A DNA stretch of 12,042 nucleotides, taken from assembly GCA_038244055.1 (NCBI GenBank), contig JBBRTW010000201.1, positions 1 through 12,042 on the forward strand, written 5' to 3'. This DNA is from DASPKW01 sp038244055. Its GTDB lineage: Bacteria > Planctomycetota > Phycisphaerae > Tepidisphaerales > Tepidisphaeraceae. Made by a program: the position numbers and the translations under genes. Each line of letters opens with the position of its first letter. The stretch's first letter is position 1. Below are positions 1 through 6,641 of the stretch, piece by piece. A model generated the notes under the pieces. That model was not told the DNA's origin and ran no database searches. It saw only the letters and a program-made list of their open reading frames with translations.

Positions 1-654
1 ATTGACGACCTGGGTGGTGGAATCGGTCAGGACGCAGAAGGCGGGGAGGTTCTGGTTCTCGGTGCCCAGGCCGTAGGTGACCCATGAGCCGAGGGAGGGC
101 CGGCCGGCGAGGATGGAGCCGGTATTCATCTGGCAGACGCCGCCGGAATGATTGATGCCATCGGAGACGCAGGAGCGGATGACGGTGATGTCATCGGCGA
201 TGTCGTGGCAGTGGGGGATCCAGTCGGACATCCAGTGGCCGGCCTGGCCGCACTGTTTCCAGGCGCGTTTGGAGGCGAGGAGGGGCGCGCCGTATTCGCC
301 CATGGCCTGGACGACATTGCCGTAGGAGGGAGGCAGGGGCTTGCCGGCCATCTGCTGGAGGAGGGGCTTGGGGTCGAAGGTGTCGATGTGGGAGGGGCCG
401 CCTTCCATGAAGAGGAAGATGACGGACTTGGCGGTGGCGGGGTAGTGGGGCTGATGGGGGGCCAGGGGGTTGGCGGCGTTGGAGATTTGAGATTTGAGAT
501 TGGCGATTTCGTTGGCATCGCCGCGGGCGGAGCGGTTGAGGAGGTGGGTGGCGGCCAGCGCGCCGAAGCCCGCGCCGGCGCGGGCGAGGAACTCGCGGCG
601 GGTGCGCGGAGTGTGGTGATGGGGGAGGCCGGGGATGGAGGTGTGGTTGAGCAT
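1..654 (-). CDS. DUF1501 family exported protein (C-terminal part outside window)
   Basis: This open frame starts at ATG 654 and runs uninterrupted off the left edge, giving 218 codons of the N-terminal part. Residues 18-23 read TRREFL and are followed by an alanine/glycine-rich stretch, which is a twin-arginine (Tat) signal. Residues 77-94 contain SVIFLFMEGGPSHIDTFD, the signature start of DUF1501, a domain of the alkaline phosphatase/sulfatase superfamily. Further family-like stretches follow (SDGINHSGG at 165-172, GSWVTYGLG at 189-197). Its partner, the PSCyt/DUF1549/DUF1553 gene, lies 110 bases upstream on the same strand, the usual planctomycete arrangement. Family members are predicted periplasmic or envelope proteins without an established substrate. 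Residues 51-60 (ANLKSQISNA) are encoded by a 7-bp tandem repeat just after the signal, so that linker is probably not conserved. The family call is firm; the biochemical role is unknown. Confidence 0.92.
   Translation of the reverse strand, partial: MLNHTSIPGLPHHHTPRTRREFLARAGAGFGALAATHLLNRSARGDANEIANLKSQISNAANPLAPHQPHYPATAKSVIFLFMEGGPSHIDTFDPKPLLQQMAGKPLPPSYGNVVQAMGEYGAPLLASKRAWKQCGQAGHWMSDWIPHCHDIADDITVIRSCVSDGINHSGGVCQMNTGSILAGRPSLGSWVTYGLGTENQNLPAFCVLTDSTTQVVN
482..509. repeat. Heptamer tandem repeat (GAGATTT type), four units
   Basis: Four consecutive 7-base units are visible on the plus strand: GAGATTT, GAGATTT, GAGATTG and GCGATTT. They lie inside the DUF1501 coding region and encode the NLKSQIS-type heptapeptide between the Tat signal and the conserved domain. 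Because 7 and 3 share no factor, any whole number of added units that is not a multiple of three would break the frame. Confidence 0.75.
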
Positions 655-660
655 TTTTGT

Positions 661-684
661 AGCACGGGCATCTTGCCCGTGTTT
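661..684 (+). repeat. REP-like palindromic element, copy 1
   Basis: A perfect hairpin: arms CACGGGCA (663-670) and TGCCCGTG (674-681), an 8-bp stem around the 3-base loop TCT. It sits 9 bases upstream of the DUF1501 start codon, so it would be within or next to that gene's translation start region. The same core appears inverted 50 bases away (copy 2). I recognise this motif as a dispersed palindrome frequent in planctomycete genomes; only these two copies can be verified here. Confidence 0.75.
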
Positions 685-726
685 GGAAGATTGAATGGTC
701 GAGGCGGTCTCTTTACTTCGGTTGTC

Positions 727-757
727 GCACGCACGGGCGGGACGCCCGTGTCACGGG
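727..757 (-). repeat. REP-like palindromic element, copy 2 (inverted relative to copy 1)
   Basis: A perfect hairpin: arms CACGGGCG (732-739) and CGCCCGTG (743-750), an 8-bp stem around the loop GGA. Read on the minus strand the flanks (GTGACACGGGC) align with copy 1 read on the plus strand (GTAGCACGGGC), so the two elements face opposite ways. It lies 15 bases downstream of the stop of the DUF1553 gene. There is no T-run after the hairpin, so it is not a normal intrinsic terminator, although it could stabilise the transcript end. Confidence 0.75.
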
Positions 758-764
758 AGATCGT

Positions 765-3700
765 TTAGTCCATGTAGAGGAATTCGTTGCTGTTCAGGAG
801 TATGTGACAGAGGTCGATTAACGCGGGGTCTGCTTTGGGGGCGGGGGGCTCGGAAGAGGCCGATGAGCCTTTGGTTTTGGGGGAACCGGCGTTGGCGGAT
901 GCGCCGGCGGAAGAATTGGGGGCGGCGGGGAGCTTGGCGAGTTCTTTCTGGACGCCGGCCGAGTCTTTCATGATGCCGGGCTGGTCTTCGAAGGACCAGT
1001 AGCCGACGACATTGGTCTTGGAAGGGCTGGGATCGGAGTAGAGAAGCTGCTCTTTGGTCAGGGCTTTGCGGGAGATGCGGACATCATCGATCAGGCCATC
1101 CCAGCCGTGGGGCTTGGGGCCATCGCGGCCGCCGATGATGAGAGCGGATTTGGAGTTGGCGTAGGCGCCGGTGAGCTTGTGGGCGAGGCTGGTGGATTTA
1201 AGCGGGGCATCCATATCGGTGATGTCTTTGAGATAGAAGGTCACGCCGGATTCGGAGGTGTCCTTGAGTTTGAAGGAGACGGCGACGTAGTAGGTCTTGT
1301 GGAGCTCGATGCGGAACTCGGAGGCGATGACCTCATAGCCGCCGCCGGGTTTGGAGGGGTCGCAGGCGAGTTGGAGGATGAGGTTGCGCGGCTCGTGCTT
1401 GGAGCGCTGGGAGGTGACGCCGAGGGACCAGCCGGGGTTTTTCTGGTTGCCATCCCATTGCGAGGCGATGACGCGAACGGAGGCATCTTCGTAGATGGAA
1501 TCGAGGAGGATGACGGCCTCGATGGTGAAATCATCGGAGGGCATGCCGGTGGGGGTAGGCAGGCGGAGCATGTCATCGGGGCGGGCCTGGCGGATGAGAA
1601 TGGCCTGGCTACCGGTCTGGGGCATCATTTTGACGACGGGTTTGGTGTCGAGGGAGTCGGGGGAGTTGGCGGGAGAGTCCTGGGTGCTGAGTGCTGAGTC
1701 CGGAGTGGGGGGGGCGATTGCGGATTGCGGATTGCGGATTGCGGATTGGGCGAGTTGGGGGCGGGTTAGGAATTGGGTGGCGGCGGTTAATTCTTCTTTG
1801 GTGGGGGGGCGGTCGTAGGCGATGCGCCAGGCGGCGGAGGCGGCTTCTTCGGGACTCTTGGGATGGGTGGATTGGATTCGGCCGGCCATCTGCTGGGCGC
1901 GGCGGAGGGGCCAGTCGCCGTTGATCATGAGGAGCGATTGCGTGGCGGTGGTGGTGCTGTTGCGCGATGGGGAAGAGCCGAAGGCATCGGGAAGGTCGAA
2001 GGCATCGAGGACGGGATCGCGGACGTTGCGCCAGACCTTGGTGTAGACCGAGCGGCGCGGGGAGACGGCATCGACGGCCGGGCCGAACATGTCGAACTTC
2101 AATTCGCCGCTGGCCAGGAGCATGGCATCGCGGATTTGCTCGGCGTCGAGACGATGGCCGGTGAATTTCCAGAGAAAGCGGTTATCCGGGTCCTTCATCT
2201 TCGCGACTTCCGGCATGGGGCGCGTGGAAGATTGGCGATAGGTGGCGGAGGTCAGGATCAGGCGATGGAGGGATTTGAATTTCCAGCCGCCATCGAGGAA
2301 TCGGCGGGCGAGGAAATCGAGAAGCTCGGGGTGGGTGGGGTGATCGCCGAGTTTGCCGTAATCGCTGGAGGTGCCGACCAGGCCCCGGCCGAAGTGATAC
2401 TGCCAGGCGCGGTTGACGGCGACGCGGGTGGTCAGCGGATGATTCGGCTGGGTGAGCCAGGCGGCCAGGGCGGTGCGGCGGCCGGTGGAGCTATCCGTGG
2501 GCTTGATGTCGGGGATTTTCAGGGGCTGGGAATCGAGAACCGTGGGATAGCCGGGGTCGAGGGGCTCTTTATCGTGGCCGGGGATGAACATGGGAGGGGC
2601 GGCCGGGCCGACATCGGTGGCGATGAACGCTTCGGGCAGGGGGGCGGGCTTTTCCTTTTCGGTCTCGATGAGCTTCTGGCGGAGGGCGTCGTATTCTTCC
2701 TTGGCCTTGCCGGTGAGCTTGGCGGTGACGTTCTCGGATTTCTCGATGACCTGGCGATAGCCGAGCTGGACGAGTTGCTCTTCAAGAGGGGTGCGCTGGG
2801 CGGCGGGCTTGTGGATCAGATCGCGAATCTCGGGGGGGAATTTGTTGATCGCGCCTTCGATGGCCCGCTGGCGGGGGGCTTTTTCGATGGATTCGATTTT
2901 ATCGCGCAGCTCGGTGGTTTTATCTTCCCATTTGGCGAGGGCGGCGGCGTACTGGGCTTTCTGGGCGGGCGTGGCCAGGGGGAGATCGTGGCGCTGCACG
3001 ATCGGGGCGAAGAAGGCGCGGAGCTTGAAGTAATCTTTCTGGAGGATGGGATCGAACTTGTGATCGTGGCAACGGGCGCAGCCCATGGAGAGGCCGAGCA
3101 CGGCATCCGAGGTGACATCGGTTATTTCATCGAGGATGGAGTTCCACTGGGTGCGGACATCGGCCTGGTTGTATTCGTAGATGCCGTGGCGGAAGTAGGC
3201 CGTGCCGATGAAAACATCGGGGTTGTTGGGATCGAGCTCATCGCCGGCAAGCTGCTCGGTGATGAAGCGATCGTAGGGTTTGTCACTATTGAAAGAGCGG
3301 ATGACGTAATCGCGATAGGGAAAGACCGAAGCGCGATAGGCATCCTGCTTGTAGCCATCGGATTCGGCGTAGCGAACCAGATCGAGCCAGTGGCGGGCCC
3401 AGCGCTCGCCATAGCGCGGTGAGGCGAGGAGCTTGTCGATCAATTTTTCCCAGGCATCGGCGGATTGATCGGCCAGAAACGCATCGACTTCTTCAGGAGT
3501 GGGCGGCAGGCCCCAGAGATCGAGGTAGGCGCGGCGGATGAGCGTGCGGCGGTCGGCCTCGGGGGCGGGGGTGAGGTTTTCGGATTCGAGTTTGGCGAGA
3601 ACGAAGCGATCGACCTCGTTGCGGCACCAGGCGGCGTCTTTCACGGCCGGCGGGGATTGATCCTGGGGCGGTTGGAAGGACCAGAAGGTGCGATCGGCAT

Positions 3701-4154
3701 CGGTGATGATGCGCTTCTTGAAGCGGGGCGGGGCGGCGACGGCGATTCCAGTGGAGGCGGGGAAGGGCGCGCCCATCTGAACCCAGCGCGTCAGGATGGC
3801 GACCTTGTCGGCCGGCAGCGCCTCTTCCGGAGGCATCTGCAGGTCTTTGTCTTTGTAGGAGATGGCCAGGAGGATTTTGGAATCGGAGGGTTTATTGAGA
3901 GAGAGGATCGGCCCGTTCTTGCCCCCTTTGGCGAGGGACGCGGCCGAGTCGAGGCGCAGGCCGCCCTTTTGCTTTTTCTCACCGTGGCAGGACTGGCAAT
4001 TTTCGATGAGGAGGGGCCGGACGGAGGATTCGAAAAATTTGATGGCTTCGGGGGATGGATTGGGCGATGGCTCGGCGGCGCGGGCGGATGTGAACAGGCA
4101 TGCCCCAAGTGCGATTATCAGGCCGGAGCGAGGGATCGTGCGTGGAGGGGTCAT
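765..4154 (-). CDS. Planctomycete cytochrome c / DUF1549 / DUF1553 (PSD1) secreted protein with inserted LamG-like domain
   Basis: This 1129-residue exported protein starts with a signal peptide (hydrophobic core 11-26, likely cleavage after ARA-A). Domains in order: planctomycete-type cytochrome c (about 35-130) with haem motif CQSCH at 53-57 and possible distal ligand in LQMPPE; DUF1549 (about 176-382) with a second CxxCH, CARCH at 359-363, followed by DHKFDPI; a charged helical segment (about 400-505); DUF1553 (about 555-798). Instead of ending there, the chain has a repeat-derived linker (800-835) and a concanavalin/LamG-like domain (about 875-1060, ending GLIDDVRISRKALT and GYWSFED). A Ser/Ala/Pro-rich tail (1070-1107) follows, and then the normal DUF1553 end, LCHILLNSNEFLYMD. 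The LamG domain is therefore an insertion. These proteins are known from planctomycete genomes as partners of DUF1501 proteins; no reaction is established. No clear Shine-Dalgarno precedes ATG 4154. Confidence 0.95.
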   Translation of the reverse strand: MTPPRTIPRSGLIIALGACLFTSARAAEPSPNPSPEAIKFFESSVRPLLIENCQSCHGEKKQKGGLRLDSAASLAKGGKNGPILSLNKPSDSKILLAISYKDKDLQMPPEEALPADKVAILTRWVQMGAPFPASTGIAVAAPPRFKKRIITDADRTFWSFQPPQDQSPPAVKDAAWCRNEVDRFVLAKLESENLTPAPEADRRTLIRRAYLDLWGLPPTPEEVDAFLADQSADAWEKLIDKLLASPRYGERWARHWLDLVRYAESDGYKQDAYRASVFPYRDYVIRSFNSDKPYDRFITEQLAGDELDPNNPDVFIGTAYFRHGIYEYNQADVRTQWNSILDEITDVTSDAVLGLSMGCARCHDHKFDPILQKDYFKLRAFFAPIVQRHDLPLATPAQKAQYAAALAKWEDKTTELRDKIESIEKAPRQRAIEGAINKFPPEIRDLIHKPAAQRTPLEEQLVQLGYRQVIEKSENVTAKLTGKAKEEYDALRQKLIETEKEKPAPLPEAFIATDVGPAAPPMFIPGHDKEPLDPGYPTVLDSQPLKIPDIKPTDSSTGRRTALAAWLTQPNHPLTTRVAVNRAWQYHFGRGLVGTSSDYGKLGDHPTHPELLDFLARRFLDGGWKFKSLHRLILTSATYRQSSTRPMPEVAKMKDPDNRFLWKFTGHRLDAEQIRDAMLLASGELKFDMFGPAVDAVSPRRSVYTKVWRNVRDPVLDAFDLPDAFGSSPSRNSTTTATQSLLMINGDWPLRRAQQMAGRIQSTHPKSPEEAASAAWRIAYDRPPTKEELTAATQFLTRPQLAQSAIRNPQSAIAPPTPDSALSTQDSPANSPDSLDTKPVVKMMPQTGSQAILIRQARPDDMLRLPTPTGMPSDDFTIEAVILLDSIYEDASVRVIASQWDGNQKNPGWSLGVTSQRSKHEPRNLILQLACDPSKPGGGYEVIASEFRIELHKTYYVAVSFKLKDTSESGVTFYLKDITDMDAPLKSTSLAHKLTGAYANSKSALIIGGRDGPKPHGWDGLIDDVRISRKALTKEQLLYSDPSPSKTNVVGYWSFEDQPGIMKDSAGVQKELAKLPAAPNSSAGASANAGSPKTKGSSASSEPPAPKADPALIDLCHILLNSNEFLYMD
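1654..1709. repeat. Degenerate heptamer tandem repeat (GAGTGCT type)
   Basis: In one 7-base phase the units read GAGTCGG, GGGAGTT, GGCGGGA, GAGTCCT, GGGTGCT, GAGTGCT, GAGTCCG, GAGTGGG. The best-preserved units are 1675-1709. On the coding (minus) strand they give the DSALSTQDSPANSPDSLD linker of the DUF1553 protein. The leftmost units are weak and may be chance similarity. Confidence 0.55.
1714..1747. repeat. Heptamer tandem repeat (GCGGATT), four perfect units
   Basis: GCGGATT occurs four times without interruption at 1720-1747, preceded by the shortened unit GCGATT at 1714-1719. On the coding strand this gives QSAIRNPQSAI, residues 803-813 of the DUF1553 protein, inside the linker before the LamG-like domain. 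The same unit recurs at 9912-9969. Confidence 0.9.
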
Positions 4155-4165
4155 AGGATCGATTT

Positions 4166-4192
4166 ATTGTAACGTGCGTAATGGATTAGCAA
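4166..4192 (-). promoter_or_regulatory. Possible promoter of the DUF1553-DUF1501 pair
   Basis: On the minus strand TTGCTA (4192-4187) and TACAAT (4171-4166) are separated by 15 bases, resembling sigma-70 -35 and -10 boxes with a short spacer. Transcription would begin a few bases before ATG 4154, leaving almost no leader, which agrees with the lack of a Shine-Dalgarno. The short spacer keeps this tentative. Confidence 0.3.
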
Positions 4193-4267
4193 GACAGGAA
4201 TTCGGCGGTTTCCGTCCTATCTTCTACTGGCTGGAATGGGGTTCGTTGGATAGACACCCTCCATCTT

Positions 4268-4287
4268 AAAACCCGATATGGGTCGGG
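4268..4287 (-). terminator. Possible intrinsic terminator downstream of the penicillin-binding protein gene
   Basis: On the minus strand CCCGA (4287-4283) and TCGGG (4276-4272) form a 5-bp GC-rich stem around a 6-base loop, immediately followed by TTTT. It lies about 185 bases past the stop of the penicillin-binding protein gene and about 80 bases before the promoter candidate of the next gene. The stem is short, so confidence is limited. Confidence 0.4.
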
Positions 4288-4472
4288 CAAGCCGGCGCAT
4301 AATCGATGTCGAGGACAGCGATTTTGGCTCAGGGAGGCGTTTGAGAAGGTCGTGGAATCGATTTGCCCCACCTCCAGCCCTTCATGCACCTGGCTCTATC
4401 GCTGTGCTGTTCCGGCTTGTCCACTTGCGCGGGGTAGCGCGCCCGTCAATTCGCCCTGATTACCCAATACAA

Positions 4473-6467
4473 TTATTCTCCCACGGAAGCGCTTCTTACG
4501 CCTGTCCCAGGCCGGCGCGGGGCGGGCTTGTTGGTCACGGTTTTGGCGGTTTTTTCCGCTTCGACAATGGCCGGGAGGCGATAGAGCTTTTCATCGGAGC
4601 CGTAGAGGAGTCCGGCGAGTTGGGGCGGGGGGAGGGGGAGGTCTTTCGAGCGCGGGGCACCCATGTAGGCGAGGGTGCGTTCGACGACCCGGGCCGCGCC
4701 GGGGGCGGAGACAGTGCCGCCGTAGTGGGCCAGGGCTTTGTCGGGTTCGTGGATGATCATGACGACGACGACTTTCGGGTCTTCGTAGGGCGCACCGCAC
4801 ATGAAGCTGGAGGTGTACTTGGTATCGCTGTAGCCGCCCTTGCCATTGCTGACGTGGGCGGTGCCGGTTTTTCCGAAAAGGTTCCAGTATTTGGAGCGGG
4901 CCTTGGTGGCGGTGCCGCGGATGACCACATCGCAGAGGATGCGGCGGACTTCATCGGCCGTGCCTTTGTCGAGGACCGCGGGCATGATCTGGATGCCGGT
5001 GGATTCCTCGCGGGTGGCGATCTGGCCGTCGGGGTCGAGCGTACCGCGGATCAGGCGCGGGCTGACGAGCCGGCCGCCGTTGGCGTAGGCGCAGAAGGCG
5101 CGGGCGAGTTGCAGGGGGGTCACCATGACCTCGTAGCCCTGGGAGATGGATTCGGTGCTGTATTTGGTCCACTTCTTCAGGGGGCTGACTTTGCCCTGGT
5201 TTTCACCGGGCAGTTCGATGCCGGTTTGCTGGCCGAAACCGAAGGAGGTGATGGCCGCGTGGAGCCTGGCGTTGCCCATTTTTTCCCCCAGCATGCACAT
5301 GCCGATGTTGGAAGATTTGACGAGCACATCCCACATGGCGAGCTGATCGTACCCATGCACATCGCTGATCTTCCGGCCATAGGGCGTCGTGTAGTGCGCG
5401 CCATGCAGCGGGAAAATATCGTTGATCCGGATCACGTTGTTCCGCAGCGCGTAGCCGGCGATGAACGGCTTGAAAGTCGAGCCGGGCTCGTACGGATCCG
5501 TCAGGCAGCGGTTGCGGCGGACTTCGATCTTCGAATCTTCGAGAATCTGCGGGTTGAAGCCGGGCCAGTTGACCATGGCCAGCAGGTCGCCGGTTTTGGG
5601 ATCGATGACAATGCACTCGCCGCGGTCGGCCTTGAATTCGCTACAGGTGTGGGCGAGTTCCTGCTCGGCGATCATCTGGATATTGGAATCGACCGTGAGG
5701 ATCAGATGCTGGCCGTGCTGGGGGGAGAAATAATCCTCGGCCGCGACGGAAATGGCGCGGCGGCGGGCATCCTTGAGGACGCGCTGGCTGCCATCTTTGC
5801 CGGCGAGTTCCTTGTTGAATTTGAGTTCCAGTCCTTCGAGGCCTTTTTCCGCCAGCCCTGAATCATCGCGGCCGACGCCGCCGAGCATGTGGGCGGCGAT
5901 CGAGCCCATGGGGTAGTAGCGCTGGTTCTGGGGGATGGTGCCGACGCCGGGGATATTGAGCTTGAGGATTTCATCGACCGCGCGCTGATCGAGGTTTTCG
6001 GTGATCTTCAGGAAGCGAGTGTCGAATTTCTCGGAGATTTGTTTGGAGAGCTCGTAGGCGTTCTTGTCGAGGAGTTTGGCGAGGCGCTTGATGTCCTCAT
6101 CCATCGAGGTGAGGTTGCGGGCGGGCTCGGCGGAGGTCTTGGAGACGTGCCTGGGGTCTTTGAGCTTGGCGGCGGATTCCTCGGCGGCCTGGGCTTCGGC
6201 GAGCTGGTAGCACTCGAGCATGAACTTGGGATCGACGTACACGGTCTGGGTCTGGATGGTGCCGGCCATGAGGCAGCCGTTGGCGTCATAGATGCAGCCG
6301 CGGCGGGAGACGAGTTTTTCGGTGATGTGCTGCTGGCGTTCGGCCGAGGTGATGGTCTTCTCGCGGCCGTAGGTTTGGAGGTAGGCGACGCGCGTGACCA
6401 TGCCGACGAGGACGGCGATGAGGACGAGCATGATGGCGGCCGCGCGGCGAGGCGAGAACGTGGGCAT
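4473..6467 (-). CDS. Class B penicillin-binding protein (FtsI/PBP2-like peptidoglycan transpeptidase)
   Basis: This 664-residue protein cross-links peptidoglycan peptides in the periplasm. A single N-terminal membrane anchor (about 11-31) follows a short basic cytoplasmic segment. A dimerisation/pedestal domain follows (RRGCIYDANG at 55-64, then YYPMGSIAAHMLGGVG at 184-199). The transpeptidase domain (about 255-605) has all three active-site motifs: STFK at 330-333 with nucleophile S330, SSN at 385-387, and KTGT at 533-536. The length and the PGSTFKPF context match FtsI/PBP3-type enzymes. The tail beyond 605 is low complexity. An AGGAG about 10 bases before ATG 6467 supports the start. The neighbours are not division or cell-wall genes, so it is separated from any dcw cluster. 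It could serve division (FtsI) or elongation (PBP2/MrdA); I leave the symbol open. Residues 90-150 form a helical charged insert in the pedestal. Confidence 0.93.
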   Translation of the reverse strand: MPTFSPRRAAAIMLVLIAVLVGMVTRVAYLQTYGREKTITSAERQQHITEKLVSRRGCIYDANGCLMAGTIQTQTVYVDPKFMLECYQLAEAQAAEESAAKLKDPRHVSKTSAEPARNLTSMDEDIKRLAKLLDKNAYELSKQISEKFDTRFLKITENLDQRAVDEILKLNIPGVGTIPQNQRYYPMGSIAAHMLGGVGRDDSGLAEKGLEGLELKFNKELAGKDGSQRVLKDARRRAISVAAEDYFSPQHGQHLILTVDSNIQMIAEQELAHTCSEFKADRGECIVIDPKTGDLLAMVNWPGFNPQILEDSKIEVRRNRCLTDPYEPGSTFKPFIAGYALRNNVIRINDIFPLHGAHYTTPYGRKISDVHGYDQLAMWDVLVKSSNIGMCMLGEKMGNARLHAAITSFGFGQQTGIELPGENQGKVSPLKKWTKYSTESISQGYEVMVTPLQLARAFCAYANGGRLVSPRLIRGTLDPDGQIATREESTGIQIMPAVLDKGTADEVRRILCDVVIRGTATKARSKYWNLFGKTGTAHVSNGKGGYSDTKYTSSFMCGAPYEDPKVVVVMIIHEPDKALAHYGGTVSAPGAARVVERTLAYMGAPRSKDLPLPPPQLAGLLYGSDEKLYRLPAIVEAEKTAKTVTNKPAPRRPGTGVRSASVGE

Positions 6468-6534
6468 GGGGAGAGCGCTCCTGGTCCGATAATGATCGGC
6501 GGAATGTGGGTTGGGGCATGAAATTTGGGCGTGC

Positions 6535-6572
6535 TAGGCCGAAAACGCAGGCAAAATAAGGCATTTGGCCTA
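6535..6572. other. Inverted repeat between Ro60 and penicillin-binding protein genes
   Basis: TAGGCCGAA (6535-6543) and TTTGGCCTA (6564-6572) are complementary at eight of nine positions, with a G-T pair at the remaining one, around a 20-base A-rich loop. It lies directly downstream of the Ro60 terminator and about 70 bases upstream of the penicillin-binding protein start, so it could be an operator, a leader structure or part of the terminator region. No function is shown by the sequence. Confidence 0.35.
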
Positions 6573-6576
6573 TACG

Positions 6577-6608
6577 AAAACCGCCGGCGCGGGTGGCCGC
6601 GCTGGCGG
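6577..6608 (-). terminator. Intrinsic terminator of the Ro60 gene
   Basis: The arms 6581-6592 and 6597-6608 form a 12-position GC-rich stem with one mismatch (A-C in the minus-strand transcript) and a 4-base loop. On the minus strand the stem is followed directly by TTTTCG. It begins 33 bases after the Ro60 stop, which is a typical distance, so Ro60 is probably transcribed separately from the downstream penicillin-binding protein gene. Confidence 0.7.
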
Positions 6609-6641
6609 GGTTAAAGTTCAAACCAGGGGTAATCGACACTG

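Larger units (their letters stand above)
4155..4472. other. 318-base intergenic region without a convincing gene
   Basis: This gap separates the start of the DUF1553 gene from the end of the penicillin-binding protein gene, both on the minus strand. It holds a possible minus-strand promoter at 4166-4192 and a possible minus-strand terminator at 4268-4287. A 67-codon frame (4389 to 4186, minus) has no ribosome binding site, no recognisable domain and an unremarkable composition, so I do not call it a gene. I see nothing else defined in 4290-4472. Confidence 0.6.

Noticed and set aside
126..734. 202-codon open frame on the minus strand
   Set aside because: Overlaps the DUF1501 gene in another frame and encodes a Ser/Pro/Ala-rich sequence; the DUF1501 frame carries the Tat signal and family motif.
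1863..3422. 519-codon open frame on the plus strand
   Set aside because: It is antisense to the DUF1553 gene, has no ribosome binding site and encodes glycine/isoleucine/alanine-rich low-complexity sequence, the usual shadow of a GC-rich gene.
4186..4389. 67-codon open frame on the minus strand in the intergenic gap
   Set aside because: No ribosome binding site, no family resemblance, and it overlaps the promoter and terminator candidates.
4278..5861. 527-codon open frame on the plus strand
   Set aside because: Antisense to the penicillin-binding protein gene, whose three catalytic motifs prove the minus strand is coding; the product has no recognisable domain.
6481..6499. CTGGTCCGAT followed by ATCGG, resembling the 5' Ro-binding strand of animal Y RNAs
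   Set aside because: No matching 3' strand (TTGACCAG-like) or closing stem follows, and the site overlaps the ribosome binding region of the penicillin-binding protein gene on the other strand. Probably chance.
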